Part shown: positions 43,996 through 55,484 of the stretch, one piece after another
Layout: the number at the start of each line of letters is the position of its first letter
Position numbering within the stretch: position 1 is the first letter of the stretch
Assembly (NCBI GenBank): GCA_039619475.1
Contig: CM077115.1
Location: 32,501,083-32,565,082, forward strand
Source: Icerya purchasi
Taxonomy: Eukaryota > Arthropoda > Insecta > Hemiptera > Monophlebidae
Direction: 5' to 3'
Length of the DNA: 64,000 nucleotides
Notes under the pieces: model-generated
The model's input: only the letters and a program-made list of their open reading frames with translations
Told to the model about the DNA's origin: nothing
Databases searched by the model: none
Translations under genes and position numbers: made by a program

Positions 43996-46839
43996 ATGCA
44001 ACTTAACGAATTAGAAATACTAACATTAAATGTAAGCAGCCTAAGAGCTCATTTTAATGAACTATTACTATTTTTAAATGAGTCGGAAGTGAACTATGAT
44101 CTATTAATCTTAACAGAAACTTGGCTAACCAAGGATGAGGTGGCGAGATATGAAATTCCAGGATACATCTTTCGAGAAGACTGTAGAATTAAAAAAAGAT
44201 CAGGTGGTTTATTACTATACGTTAAGGAAAATATAGTAATTGCAGAAACCGATATTAAAATATCGACTGGTAATATAGTTTGCATAAACATTAATTTAGA
44301 AAACAATCGTAATATGTCAATTGTTGGTCTGTACCGTTTTTGCGAATCCCATCACGCAGATTTCCTAACCGATCTCTCTTTGGTTATAGATAAGTTAGAA
44401 AATATAGCAGTAATTACGGGTGATATAAACATAAACCTACTAGATAATCTAAAAAGTCTAAACTACTTAAATTTACTAAGAGCAAATGGCTTCAAGAGTA
44501 TTCAAAACCAACCTACATTTCACAAAAGAAATAATTCATACACTTCCTGTCTAGATCATGTTTTTATCCGAGGGCTTAAAAATATTAGTATAAAACTAGA
44601 AGTTGACACCGCTATTATTCCATGTAGTTTTTCCGACCATTCCGCAATAAAAACAAAAATTAAATTAAACTGTAATTACCGTGATAAATCAAGTAGACGA
44701 ATTTATTTTATTGACAAACCTCTGCTGCAACGCAATCTTAAATCATGTTGTTTAGATGAAATATACAATAAATCTACGTCAATTGATGAAAAATTTAATA
44801 CATTTATCTCAATGATAAAAGATGCTTTAGAACGTTCTAAAAGATTCATAAAAGACCGCAATTTACAACGTAAAAGAGCTGATTGGGTAACAGAGGAGGT
44901 TATTGCACTCTCCATGGAAAAAAATGCAATGTATAAACTAACTAATAAACTAACTAATAAACTAACTAATACAAGTACACAAAATGATGAAGCGAACAAG
45001 CGTTTTAAACAAATATCTAGAGAATTACAAAAACAAATACGAATTGCTAAACAAAACTATTATTCACATAAACTAAACAGCTACAATGACAACCCTAAAA
45101 GATACTGGGGATTAATAAAAAAGGTAATAGGTAACAAAAAACCTGCGTTAAAAAATATCAAAGTCAACGATGTAACATGGACAGTTGATGGTAATGAGCG
45201 CATAATTTCCAATCATTTTAACAATTATTTTTCAAATATAGTTAAAAAAATGAAAATATCGTCAAGATCTAACGCAAATATAGCGAACATGTTGTATTAT
45301 AACTGCAGTTCGTTCGGATTTGTTGAATTCTCCAAATCTGATATTAGAAATGCCATAATGTCATCACCAAATAAACATTCATTTGGATCCGATGGAATAT
45401 CAATCGTCTTAATAAAAGAAAACATTGATTTTTTTATAAATCCTCTAACATACTTAATGAACGAATCTGTTGCGTCTGGTAAATTTCCTACCGTGTTAAA
45501 ATTTGGCATAATAACTCCAGTCCACAAAAGTGGTACTACTTCCGACATTTCCAACTATAGACCGATATGCATATTGCCAACTTTTTCAAAAATTTTTGAA
45601 AAATGTATAAAAGAAAGAATGCTAAATTTTCTATACAAAAATAATTTCTTCAGTAAAAACCAATATGGCTTTTTAAAAAATAAATGTACCGATGACGCAC
45701 TGTTTGATCATGTCACATCTATATCAGAAAACTTAGAATTTGGCCGATCGGTAGCCGCTGTTTACTTAGATTTTTGCAAAGCATTTGACGTTGTTGACCA
45801 TGCGATACTTTTAAAAAAATTACATGCATGTGGCTTTCGCGGTATAATCTACGATTGGTTCCATACATATTTAACAGACAGAAAATGCGTCACAAAAATA
45901 AACGAAATCCTTAGTGACAGTGTTGTGCAAGAGTTTGGGGTACCTCAAGGAAGTATTTTAGGTCCTATACTTTTCCTTATATATGTAAATGATTTATGTA
46001 ACTTAAAAGTCTCCGGTAAGATATACAGTTATGCAGATGACACTGTTCTCATTGTAAGCTCTAGGTTTCCAAATATCTTACAGAATCTAATACAAAGCGA
46101 CCTGAATAAAATACGAAACTGGATGAATGTAAACTCTATCGGATTAAATGTAAATAAGACAAAATACATGATATATAGTCACTTACCGCAACATAAATGG
46201 GACCAATTAAAAATACAATGGGACGATAAATTTATTGAAAGAGCGTACGAAATAAAATACCAAGGAATATACTTAGATTGTAAACTTTTATGGAGTTCAC
46301 ATTTAGCGTACTTATCGACAAAATTAAGAAAGTTAAATTATTTATTTCACTATCTACAGCAAATCTTTAATAAAAAACAACTTATGATCTTATATTCAGC
46401 ACTTTATCAACCAACCCTTATATACGGAATTATACATTGGGGTAATGCAGCGAAGTATCACCTCTCACCAATAATCTATTTGCAAAAATCAGTAAGTAAA
46501 AAAATCAACGGGATAAAGAGAAGTGAAAACACTAAAAATTTTTTGACTGTTAAGAATTTATATTATATGCAATTAATACTATATGTGCAAAACAATAGGG
46601 ATAAATTCGAAGTAAAAAAACGACCGGGAATTACTAGAACATCAGTACAAGAGAGGGCTAAAGTACCTACCTTTAACAAATACCATGTAAGATTACAAGC
46701 ACGATATATGGGCTCCGTCTTATACAATTCACTGCCAGAAAATATTAAAATAAATCTCGCAAAATACAAGAACAGACGAAAAATCTTATTTGAATTTATC
46801 ACAAAAAATTCTACCCACTTCCAAAGTATCATATATTAA
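43996..46839 (+). CDS. CR1-like ORF2: APE endonuclease-reverse transcriptase
   Basis: An intact 947-residue frame from ATG to TAA with no interruption. Endonuclease (residues ~5-220): T-L-N-V-S-S-L-R, L-T-E-T-W-L (Glu41), S-G-G-L-L-L-Y-V, I-T-G-D-I-N-I-N and S-F-S-D-H-S-A-I (Ser213-Asp214-His215). After a basic linker containing a K-L-T-N tandem (313-325), the RT core (~470-740) shows Y-R-P-I-C-I-L-P, Y-L-D-F-C-K-A-F-D-V-V-D-H (motif A), G-V-P-Q-G-S-I-L-G-P (motif B) and Y-S-Y-A-D-D-T (Asp681-Asp682, motif C). The thumb follows with Y-G-I-I-H-W-G. No RNase H. It nicks DNA and copies element RNA at the target. All catalytic residues I can check are present, so enzyme activity is possible, although the partner ORF1 is broken. 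Confidence 0.92.
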   Translation: MQLNELEILTLNVSSLRAHFNELLLFLNESEVNYDLLILTETWLTKDEVARYEIPGYIFREDCRIKKRSGGLLLYVKENIVIAETDIKISTGNIVCININLENNRNMSIVGLYRFCESHHADFLTDLSLVIDKLENIAVITGDININLLDNLKSLNYLNLLRANGFKSIQNQPTFHKRNNSYTSCLDHVFIRGLKNISIKLEVDTAIIPCSFSDHSAIKTKIKLNCNYRDKSSRRIYFIDKPLLQRNLKSCCLDEIYNKSTSIDEKFNTFISMIKDALERSKRFIKDRNLQRKRADWVTEEVIALSMEKNAMYKLTNKLTNKLTNTSTQNDEANKRFKQISRELQKQIRIAKQNYYSHKLNSYNDNPKRYWGLIKKVIGNKKPALKNIKVNDVTWTVDGNERIISNHFNNYFSNIVKKMKISSRSNANIANMLYYNCSSFGFVEFSKSDIRNAIMSSPNKHSFGSDGISIVLIKENIDFFINPLTYLMNESVASGKFPTVLKFGIITPVHKSGTTSDISNYRPICILPTFSKIFEKCIKERMLNFLYKNNFFSKNQYGFLKNKCTDDALFDHVTSISENLEFGRSVAAVYLDFCKAFDVVDHAILLKKLHACGFRGIIYDWFHTYLTDRKCVTKINEILSDSVVQEFGVPQGSILGPILFLIYVNDLCNLKVSGKIYSYADDTVLIVSSRFPNILQNLIQSDLNKIRNWMNVNSIGLNVNKTKYMIYSHLPQHKWDQLKIQWDDKFIERAYEIKYQGIYLDCKLLWSSHLAYLSTKLRKLNYLFHYLQQIFNKKQLMILYSALYQPTLIYGIIHWGNAAKYHLSPIIYLQKSVSKKINGIKRSENTKNFLTVKNLYYMQLILYVQNNRDKFEVKKRPGITRTSVQERAKVPTFNKYHVRLQARYMGSVLYNSLPENIKINLAKYKNRRKILFEFITKNSTHFQSIIY
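44935..44970 (+). repeat. In-frame 12-bp x3 repeat in ORF2
   Basis: AAACTAACTAAT three times in phase with the codons, giving K-L-T-N three times in the linker between endonuclease and RT. Confidence 0.95.
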
Positions 46840-48171
46840 ACGCGAACAAAATTGTCATACACAAAATACAGAATATAATTCACAATGTACAATAAAGTAG
46901 CCTGATTGCTAATTGTATAATAATGCAATACACAAATTTAGACTCACGAACTTAATAATTGCTAAGATTCAAAATTTAATAGCACAACCTAAATTATAAA
47001 TTATAAATATGATAGATTAGTTATATAGTAAGAGTAGTTTAGATGAGCGAACGACAATTGTCTTTGTTTACTTTTATTAAAAACACTACTATTACCTCGT
47101 GTTGCCAATTAGAATAGACATTGCCAAAGCTCAAAGAAACTGAATTGCTATAAAATAATGTTAACAACTTTATATTCAGTAAATATCGTAATTTGAACAC
47201 TCTTTAATAAATATAAAATTAATAAAATTAATAATAGATAGTAAATCTACTACCCCAAAAATAATTCAAAACGCCATAATATCTCAAATTGATAAAAATA
47301 CTTAATGTAAAATATTTCTTTTTTCCATTTATACACCTCACTATTCTGTTAGATTAGATTACATTACGAAACTTACATTCGAAATATTAAATATCCTAAG
47401 CTTTTATTTGAAATTGGTATATGAAATAACCTTGCATAATTTTGATATTGTGTTTCTCTAAACCTAATTAAAATATTAATATTTAATAATATTAAATTCT
47501 AGTTTTAGTATCTAGGCACTCTTAGTGTAAACACATATGTTAATTATTTAAAATGGTAAAACAAAAATTGTTAACATGGGTTAAAAAGAGTGGTTATATA
47601 ACTGCAGTTACATTGTATTTTTTTTTAAATTACTTATCTTACTTAAATTTACTAAATCTAACCAAACGCATTTTGACCCATGTAAATAATAAAAACATAT
47701 ATATATTATATTACATTACACGGATTACTAATTATTACACTGTTATAAGCATCGTAAGCATCCTATTATTATTATTATTATTATTACTACTATTGTTATT
47801 ATCATTATAATTATTATTATTATTATTATTATAAAATTATGTTTGAAGTTCTCCTATGGTTCCCTGGGGCTTGGGGTATGAGTGTGCGTAAATTTAGTTA
47901 AATTTAGTTAACATTATAATTAAAAATGTTATTCTTACAATTTATCAATACCTAATTTGATAGCAAAAATTGTAAACACTGGCCAACGGAGTGTACCTAA
48001 AATTATAAATAATTTGACTTAAGTTTATAAACACAGATTGGCCCGTGTATAACCATTTATGTCTCCGCTGCTCGCGCTTTCAAAGCGCATAAGCGGTTTT
48101 TAAGAAAATCCTAAGTTAAATTTATTTTAGTTTTGAATGTAAATACTTTTAAAATAAATTCTTGATTCTTG
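46840..48171 (+). other. 3' UTR of the CR1-like LINE
   Basis: AT-rich, with an impure ATT microsatellite at 47763-47832. Near its end (about 48064-48096) GCGCTTTCAAAGCGC forms a perfect 7-bp stem with a 1-nt centre, inside a wider CCGCT/AGCGG pairing. This is a good candidate for the 3' hairpin recognised by the element's RT. The UTR ends in ATTCTTG twice. Confidence 0.65.

Positions 48172-48204
<33 letters not shown>
48172..48204. repeat. (ATT)11 at the LINE 3' edge
   Basis: Eleven perfect ATT units directly after the ATTCTTG terminus. Confidence 0.95.
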
Positions 48205-48206
<2 letters not shown>

Positions 48207-48209
48207 AAG

Positions 48210-50690
48210 ACTTTTACCCATTTTTAAACTGTGCTACATTTACACTTGTAGAAGAAAAATTGCATTTATTGCAGACGTCCGAATACGAACTCTCACAGTA
48301 TAATACATATGTATGTGTGTCGTGTTTTTCTCAATCTCTCAAAAAATTTTTATTTTTTCGGTTCAGCAAACCACTTTTCTGTTTTATAGCCAAACTCCTG
48401 CACTATCCACTAGGGACCAACCTTTGTGTCCGTAGGATTCCATCACTTTATTCAGTGATCTAGAACTTCTTTATCTTCAGAAAGTACGCTCCGGAATTCA
48501 AATTTTTCAAGTCTTGGCTTATACTGCTCACTGCATCCTTTCTCTTCCTTTCCTTTCGATTATTTCTTTCCTTTTCCATTTCCTCCGTTTCTTAACTTTT
48601 CTCAAAATAACTGTCGACCACCCCTTTAGTTCTATGCACTGGGTAAACGTCTATGACGTGCCCAAAAAAAATAATACTTATAATAATAATAATAATACCG
48701 CTTCGACATCATTATAATAAATATGAAAACAAAAAAAAATCCAACGCAGAGATCCTTAGCTGTTGCATATACCTAGAACAGACAAAATTTCCCGCCACGA
48801 CCACATACTAAATGCGGGACATCCTTCTTCTTATCTATTTATGATCTACTGTTATCTACTGTTTGCTTTCCCTTTTCGCCTCCTTAACATTACCTGTTCA
48901 ATTTTGATTGACTCCGAATACTTGGAAAGTACACAGAATTTCCTATCTACGAACGACTCGGGCAAACGTGCCAGCTTGCCTAAGGGAGGCTGTAGGAGCC
49001 CATCGTGAACTCCGCAATGACAAATAAACTACACTATATCCTTTGACGAATAAAATACACACGAGACCTTTAGAACGACAGTGGTTGTTAAAAATGAAAA
49101 ACGCAAACAAAGGAAAATTCTTTCTTTTTATCCTGCTCCTTTACAAGGTATTTTTACTCGCTATAATAATTCGTAAAAAAATTTCCGAAACACGAACGTG
49201 AACACGAACATGAACACGAACGCATTTCTCTTTCATGATGGAGAAAATTAATGAGAACCCGTTATATTGAAGATGTTATAACGTTGAAAAAATGGTAAAA
49301 TAAAAAATGCCATTATTCCGCGGTTCTTGTGAAGACTACCGCTCAAGACGCAACGTGCAGATGTAATTTGGAAAAATTATCATAACATCTCGGAACACAG
49401 TGGTGCGTCCCGAATGATCTCAAACCCCGGCGAATATTAAACCATGATTTTAAATATCGCCCGTCTATACTTATTTTTTCTCGCCGATTTTTGTAGCAGG
49501 TTCATTCCTCTAACACATACACGGACACGCGCGTAATCCGATATACAAAAAATCCCTATCACGCAACAGCCTGAAGTGTTTTTAAATCGTGTTTTCCTTC
49601 TTCCGAAAATTCAAATTTTACATTTCTCAGTTTGAAATAATTTATTTATGGATGCTGAAAAAAAAACAAAAAACGCGACGATAAAGGAAACGTATAATTG
49701 CTCCAATATTAAAATAAACCGAATGATTCCGCTCTAACTTAAATTTTATCCTATATTTTCCAGGAATTCGCTCAAAACATTAATATTTTTCCGTTTTTGA
49801 CTTACAACAACGAGGTTAATTTTTAAGTATACATACGGGAGATGATACTTTATTATCACCAGCTGTTTACAACGAAACACAAGATTCGCCCGGGGAGGGT
49901 GTAATTAAAAAATGAAAATATTTTTATTCGAAACCAGTCCAGCGATTTTATGTTTTCGCCTATTCCTTAATTATACACTACGTAAACAGCGTGTTCTTCC
50001 CGATTTATTCATTTAGACATATTGCACATTAACGGGCACTGATTAAAAGTTCAATTAGTGTTTAAAATAGGATCATCGCACGAAGCTCGCACTTGGGGTA
50101 AAGTAATTTTTCAGAGCGATCAACTCCGAAAATCGCTCAAACCCGTACTACTTACTGCCACCATTCTGCGTGTACTTCAATATAGAGCTGTTAAATTCAT
50201 TATTATTATTGCGCTATTTCGTATAAATTTAATTTAAAAAATATATATTTCAGATGTTTTTCTTATTCTAGAAATGTAATGATATTAACGTGCGGTTTAA
50301 TACATTTTTTTTATCCTAAACTCAGGACCGATCTTATTGAGAAAAAAAAAAATTACATCCGTTTTCAGTTACTGGCATCTCAATGTTTAAAGAAGAAAAA
50401 AAAGAGAACACTTGCTCTGGGACATCATAAGTAAAGCATGAAAGGTGTTCCAGATCGTACGAAGCAGTTTTTTGGAAAACTTTTTCTATCGAGTATCGCA
50501 GATGGATGTTATAGCTAATTCTAGTAAATAATTTATTGCTCGTAAAATTGTTAAACTTTTACAAATTAAAAGAAAAAAATATATTACGTTGCTCTTGCTT
50601 CTCGTTCTCTGTGCTTCGCTAACCAACTGTACTCCCCCGCGTGCGTACGTTGTTCACCAAACCTTGCAAAAATTGTTCACGCAATTTAAT
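48210..50690. other. Gene-free stretch
   Basis: No supported coding frame. Small AAT tract at 48685-48700 and a short CACGAAC/GAACACGAAC repeat near 49190-49220. Confidence 0.4.
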
Positions 50691-51120
50691 TTAGGATGAT
50701 TCCGTATAATGTACGCAATGCTAATAATAAGATGGTTCTGAAACGACAAAAATATCAAATTAAAATATGCAATAGTTCAAGACCGCGGTTTGACTTATAA
50801 ACTTCAAAATTCGATCATAAATTACACTTAATAACCTCTTTCATTAACTTTGCAAGCTAACCGATAACCCTGGGCGACAAAAAAAAAAAAAAAACAACAA
50901 AAAAACCAAGAATATATAATACGGAATTTAAAGCGACCTCAAAAATTACCTTAAAAAATTCATAACCCATCACCGAATAAACCTTCAAAAGTGAAATTCA
51001 AAGTATAAAACAAAACGTAGAAGGTCTTACATTAAAAAAAAAAAAAAAAAAAAAGCGGTTAAAAAATTATATCGATTTCCCCTTTGGACTCAAAAACAGC
51101 AAAAAAATCATGTCCACGTA
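50690..51120 (+). repeat. Dispersed non-coding repeat, copy 1
   Basis: Shares ordered phrases with 55480-55880 on the same strand: ATAATGTACG, AATAAGATGGTTC, GGTTTGACTTAT, ACCCTGGG, AGCGACCT/AACGACCT, GTGAAATTCAAAGTATAAAACA and GGTTAAAAAATTAT. Poly(A)-rich expansions inside this copy (50880-50894, 51033-51053). No protein homology visible. Confidence 0.75.
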
Positions 51121-51234
51121 AACAATAGCTCGTGTAAAAAACTAAAGAAAACCAAAACGTATCTCACACATAAGCACAAAAGACCGCTTCGTAGGAAAAC
51201 TATAGCCGAGCTTACAACTTAATATTTATGCTCC

Positions 51235-51690
51235 TGAAGCGCTGAAAGTTCGAAATTTTTTGAAATCTTTTTTTTCCGGACATTTGATAAATATATTGTG
51301 GTGGAAAAATCACTATTTATCAGGAACGAAATCGAATTTCATTTAATTAACGAAACTTCCGAAGTTAGCTAAAAGTTCAAAAAAGCGCAAAAACTAAAGT
51401 GTAGACCAGCCCCACTCTTGCGGCGCGAATATTAGAGATGAGAATTTTGAAAAAGTTAAAAATATGCGCATCTCCGTATATTTCTCTAGTTTGGAACACC
51501 CAGGTTCCCGATCTTAAAATTGCCGGGTGTTGAAAGCTCGAAATTTTTGGAAAAGTTATTTTTTCTTTTCAGGCATATGATATGTTGCGATGGAAAGATC
51601 GCTCTATTTATCGAGAACAAAACCGTATTTCATGTTCTTAACGAAACTTTCCGAGTTGGCGAAAAGTCCAAAAAAATACGTATCCCTTCC
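51235..51690 (+). repeat. Two-unit tandem repeat, period ~288 bp
   Basis: Unit 1 starts TGAAAGTTCGAAATTTTT (51243), unit 2 TGAAAGCTCGAAATTTTT (51531). Both go on with GATGGAAAGATCGC/GTGGAAAAATCAC, TTTATC.GGAAC/TTTATCGAGAAC and AACGAAACTT. A continuation of the neighbouring dispersed repeat is likely. Confidence 0.7.
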
Positions 51691-51699
51691 TCGCTGCAG

Positions 51700-54530
51700 C
51701 GCGAAAAATCAGATTTCTTTGTTTTAAATTTAGCATATTATGTGTAATATATAAATATTATGGTTAGCTTTAACTTAACGTACGCAATAACATGAAGCGC
51801 ATGAAAGATCATGCTTGACTGAACCTGTTTCTTTTTCTACCACGTACACTTGTCTCTTCGGATACATCTTTAAATTGTTGGTTTTCTCTTGTATCATAGC
51901 TTTCCTCTAGCATCATATTATTTACGGCATTCCTAAAGGCGCGATGTCTACCCAAATGTTCTTCTTCGAATTATCATGTTACCCAACCTTTTGTTTAGAT
52001 ATCTACTCGTCTTAGATGTTGCGATTACGTGTAAAAAGCAATGTGGTACTAAAATTACGAGTATAATAATTCCATCGAAATAAATCCGGAAGTATTTTTT
52101 AAATCTTAATTTGATACAAGGACCACCAGGTGACAGCTTCAGCACTCAAGCGGGCTAATTAATTTTTATTAAAAGCGTGTTTTATTAAATAGTCGTTTGT
52201 CAACAATTACTTGTATTTTTCATCACGTACCGTATTTGGTTTGATGTAAAAGATGAAACTGTTTTTTGTTTCTGTTTTTTTGTTTCCAGAACGTTTTTAA
52301 ACTGAGACTGAAATTTTAAAGTTCAAATTCACCGATTTCGGGTGTTCATCAGATAGATTTACCGCATACATTTTTTATTTAATAGATTTTTATTCTTGCA
52401 ACAGTTTGTTGGTAAAAACAAATTACTCCAAAAATAGTAAAGAATTTGCCAGAAAATTGTTTATCGTCTAAAAACTTAAAAAATCCGATTAAGTTCTCTT
52501 CCTTGCATTTATCTTTTTAATTATTATTTGCCCGAAACTCAATCCTTTCTATTTGCAGTTTACCCGAACATCTGTAATATCATAATCAAAAATGGATTTT
52601 AAAACAATTTGATTTTTCCCAGACACAAACGTTCTGTGCAAACCACTTCATTTTAATTCTAAAATTACAAATGAGAGAAAAATATTTTTACCTCGTTTAT
52701 ATAATTCTGCACAACAAGGTAAACAAACAAAACTGAAATTTTCTACCTCCGGAAAATATCGCACTTAACTTTAAATACTTTATTAGGCGTAAATAAAGAC
52801 AATTTCGTCCTTCAACTTTAAATTAAAAATTATTCATACGGTTTGCCGAATCTGTAAAAAATAACAGTTTACAAATTTATTTGAAAAAAAATAGTTATAA
52901 TGTTCTTTTATTTGTTTGTTTTTTTCCCCCTTTTTTACGACAAGAAACATATCGATTTCATTCCCTGAATTGAAAGTAAAAGAACCGTTTCCGTAACACT
53001 AAGCCAACGAAAATTGATGTGTAATAACGTGTTCAGAATGAACTAGTTCAAGAAAAGATCGAAACTAAAGGGTAATTTTTTGTAGAAGAGACAGTTTTCA
53101 ACATGAAATCGATGCCAAAAACGGTAAAAAGTGTTAACTTGATGGTAACAACAAAATCTTTTATTACTCCCGACGTAAGAATGGTATCAAGAAAGTACAC
53201 ACATGTAAGAAAAAAGGTTCGATCCTCTGGACCCCCGGATGATAGTTCTTTTATAACACTTACGGAAAAGTAGCTTTCAATTGACCACGTCATTCTTTAA
53301 AAAAATATATAATTATAATTTACTATTTCCGTTACAATTTCAGTTACGTATTTCATAATGCTTTTTCGTAACCCTTTTTTCATGTCCTGACGCAATCTGG
53401 ATAACCTCGCACTAAGAGCGTAAACGCCATGTGCAATCTTCTACAATTCTGGTAAAAAAGTCGGTTCAACGTCCATGTTATTCTTCACAAAATAATTATG
53501 TACCTTTTTTCTCGTGGTAATTTAAGAAATTTTCAGGACCGATAAATTTGATTGTTATATCGTACAGGAAAACGTTACATAGTTTCTAAATAATTCAGAG
53601 GTAACAAGATTTCTTCGTACCCCCAGCACAAGAATAATATAATCATTAATATACACATACCGATACACAAATATTAAATGACACGTATAAAAATTTTTAA
53701 AATTAATATAGAAATGTCCCTGTATTACACGCCTCATTGGAAATTAATTTGAAATATAATATTACTTACCAAAACCTTTTTAACCGCCTTCTGGTACTTA
53801 GCCCGTGCCCTCCAAAAAAAAAAAAAAAAAAAGAAAAAGAAAAAACCGCGTTTTTCACCGACGACGTTACTCTCTCATTGCTTGAAGAGTTAAAAAAAAC
53901 TATTATATACAACGAGTTATGAACGATTAAGTGAAATACAGACTGACCAGCAGTGGAATTACCCAAATGTATCTGGGCTACGCAGAAAACGTGCCCATTT
54001 AGATTATTTTCGGCAGCGGAAGAACGGCGGGCACATTTAAATCACGTGTGTGTGTGTGTACTGCAGTCGCATGTACATACCGCTGTAACATCGGTAAATA
54101 CGGATTACTTTTCTAGACGTTAACTCAGTACTGCAGCGCAGTGGTAATATTCGATATTTTCAACGGCGGGATTTAAACTAGTCAATTAATCGAAATCGTT
54201 CGAAATCGTTTATAGTTACAAGTGGAGATTTTATTTATTAATCGCATTTAATTATTCCTTTCCTGTAAAAAAATAAGCCTTTTTTTTTTGCTTTTAACAA
54301 TTATCTTAAATCTCCGTTACAATATAGCGCCTGCGTACACTACACGGATGGATTATAATGGGATTAGTTTGTCATAACAGATAAATGGTCGCCATTTAAT
54401 TTTAAAAAGCATCTAAAAAAGAAACTAATAGCTACAAAAAAAATGAGGAAGACGAACCTCAGTATGTATGCGTTCGGCAGAAGCTGCCTTGACCGAAGAA
54501 ATGAGCGTTGCGAAATTGCAAAGTAATCAA
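51700..54530. other. Gene-free stretch
   Basis: AT-rich with no recognisable coding frame over 2.8 kb. Confidence 0.4.
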
Positions 54531-54535
54531 ACGAT

Positions 54536-54627
54536 ATAATAATAATAAAAATAATAGTAATAATAGTAATAATAATAATAATAATAATAACAATAATAAG
54601 TATAATAATAATAATAACAATAATAGA
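54536..54627. repeat. AAT-rich microsatellite
   Basis: Interrupted AAT/AGT/AAC triplet array; its reverse strand gives a false poly-Leu frame. Confidence 0.95.
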
Positions 54628-54727
54628 ATATTTCTGATAAAAAACATCACAAGTAACTTTTAATTTAAAGAATCAAAGTCTCTCTATATACATATATATA
54701 TATATATGTATACAATGTGTTTGTGTA

Positions 54728-55017
54728 CAAGGGCGTCGCCAGCCGATGAGCCAGGGAGAGGTAAGATGAGTTGCTAGCCGCCGGGGGGGGGGGCAAGATG
54801 ATAGAAAGAGGATATGAGTTATAGGAAAAATAAAATTTATAAGTTATAAAGACTTAATATTTTATTAAACAAGAATAAAATCCTAATTAAAACATAAGTT
54901 TTCCAAATTGTCCATGATTACGCGCCTAGGAATACTCATCAATGCCAGTTGATTAAAAAGTTTCGAGGCTCTAGGGGGGGCAGCTGCCCCTCCCTGCCCC
55001 CGCTAGCGACGCCCATG
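54728..55017. mobile_element. Non-autonomous hAT (290 bp)
   Basis: Identical 8-bp duplications TTTGTGTA at 54720-54727 and 55018-55025. The ends are inverted repeats: CAAGGGCGTCGCCAGC on the left and, read inward, CATGGGCGTCGCTAGC on the right. G/C homopolymers lie just inside both ends (GGGGGGGGGG near 54784, AGGGGGGGCAGC near 54973). No coding capacity. Different end sequence from hAT1/hAT2, so another hAT family. Confidence 0.9.
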
Positions 55018-55019
55018 TT

Positions 55020-55057
<38 letters not shown>

Positions 55058-55263
55058 TACTAGCTGATCCGGTGAACTTCATACCGCCTTAGAATCAATA
55101 AATGTTGTGTGTTATTAGCTGAATTAAATTCATTTTTTTATTAAGATAAAATTAATATTCAAAATGAATTAAGTTCAATAAATGTACAAAAATTAAAATG
55201 AAAAATATTTTAATTACATTAAAATGAATGTAATTCACGTGGTAGCAAGATTCCCCTTAATAA

Positions 55264-55484
55264 CAAAAATCAGTATAAATTTACTTTGAAAAATTAAAGT
55301 AAATTACTTTGGAAATATGTTTTTTCGGGCTATACCATCAGCTAACAACACGGAGTACACACTCAATTTACATACTTTTTAATAAAGTGTACTCTGTGTT
55401 GTTAGCTGATGATGGGCCATACACGAAAAAACGGGTTTCTAACGTAATTTAATCACTTAAAGTAAATTTATACCGATTTTTAGG
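55264..55484. repeat. Palindrome of two opposed PLE-type ends
   Basis: Left arm 55264-55360 and right arm 55387-55484 are inverted copies around a 26-bp spacer. Each arm carries the PLE-end phrase: GTTAGCTGATGATGGGCCAT on the right, GTTAGCTGATGGTATAGCCC on the minus strand of the left. It is related to the PLE end at 35692-35729. Interpreted as a tail-to-tail PLE terminal structure. Confidence 0.7.
55401..55443 (+). ncRNA. Candidate hammerhead motif, right arm
   Basis: GTTAG and CTAAC form a perfect 5-bp helix I around CTGATGA...GAAA, with AAAC/GTTT available as helix III. The helix II stem is degraded (GGG against CAC), so present activity is doubtful. Confidence 0.35.

Larger units (their letters stand above)
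41843..48171 (+). mobile_element. Full-length CR1-like LINE
   Basis: About 6.3 kb: 5' UTR (41843-42066), ORF1 (42067-42963), a ~1.03-kb inter-ORF spacer with an internal duplication, ORF2 (43996-46839) and a 1.3-kb 3' UTR ending in a double ATTCTTG (48158-48171). A terminal short tandem repeat instead of poly(A) is characteristic of CR1-group elements. APE endonuclease and RT are present and no RNase H is seen, also as in CR1/Jockey. Both edges abut (ATT)n. The exact clade (CR1, L2 or relatives) needs a tree. Confidence 0.85.
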
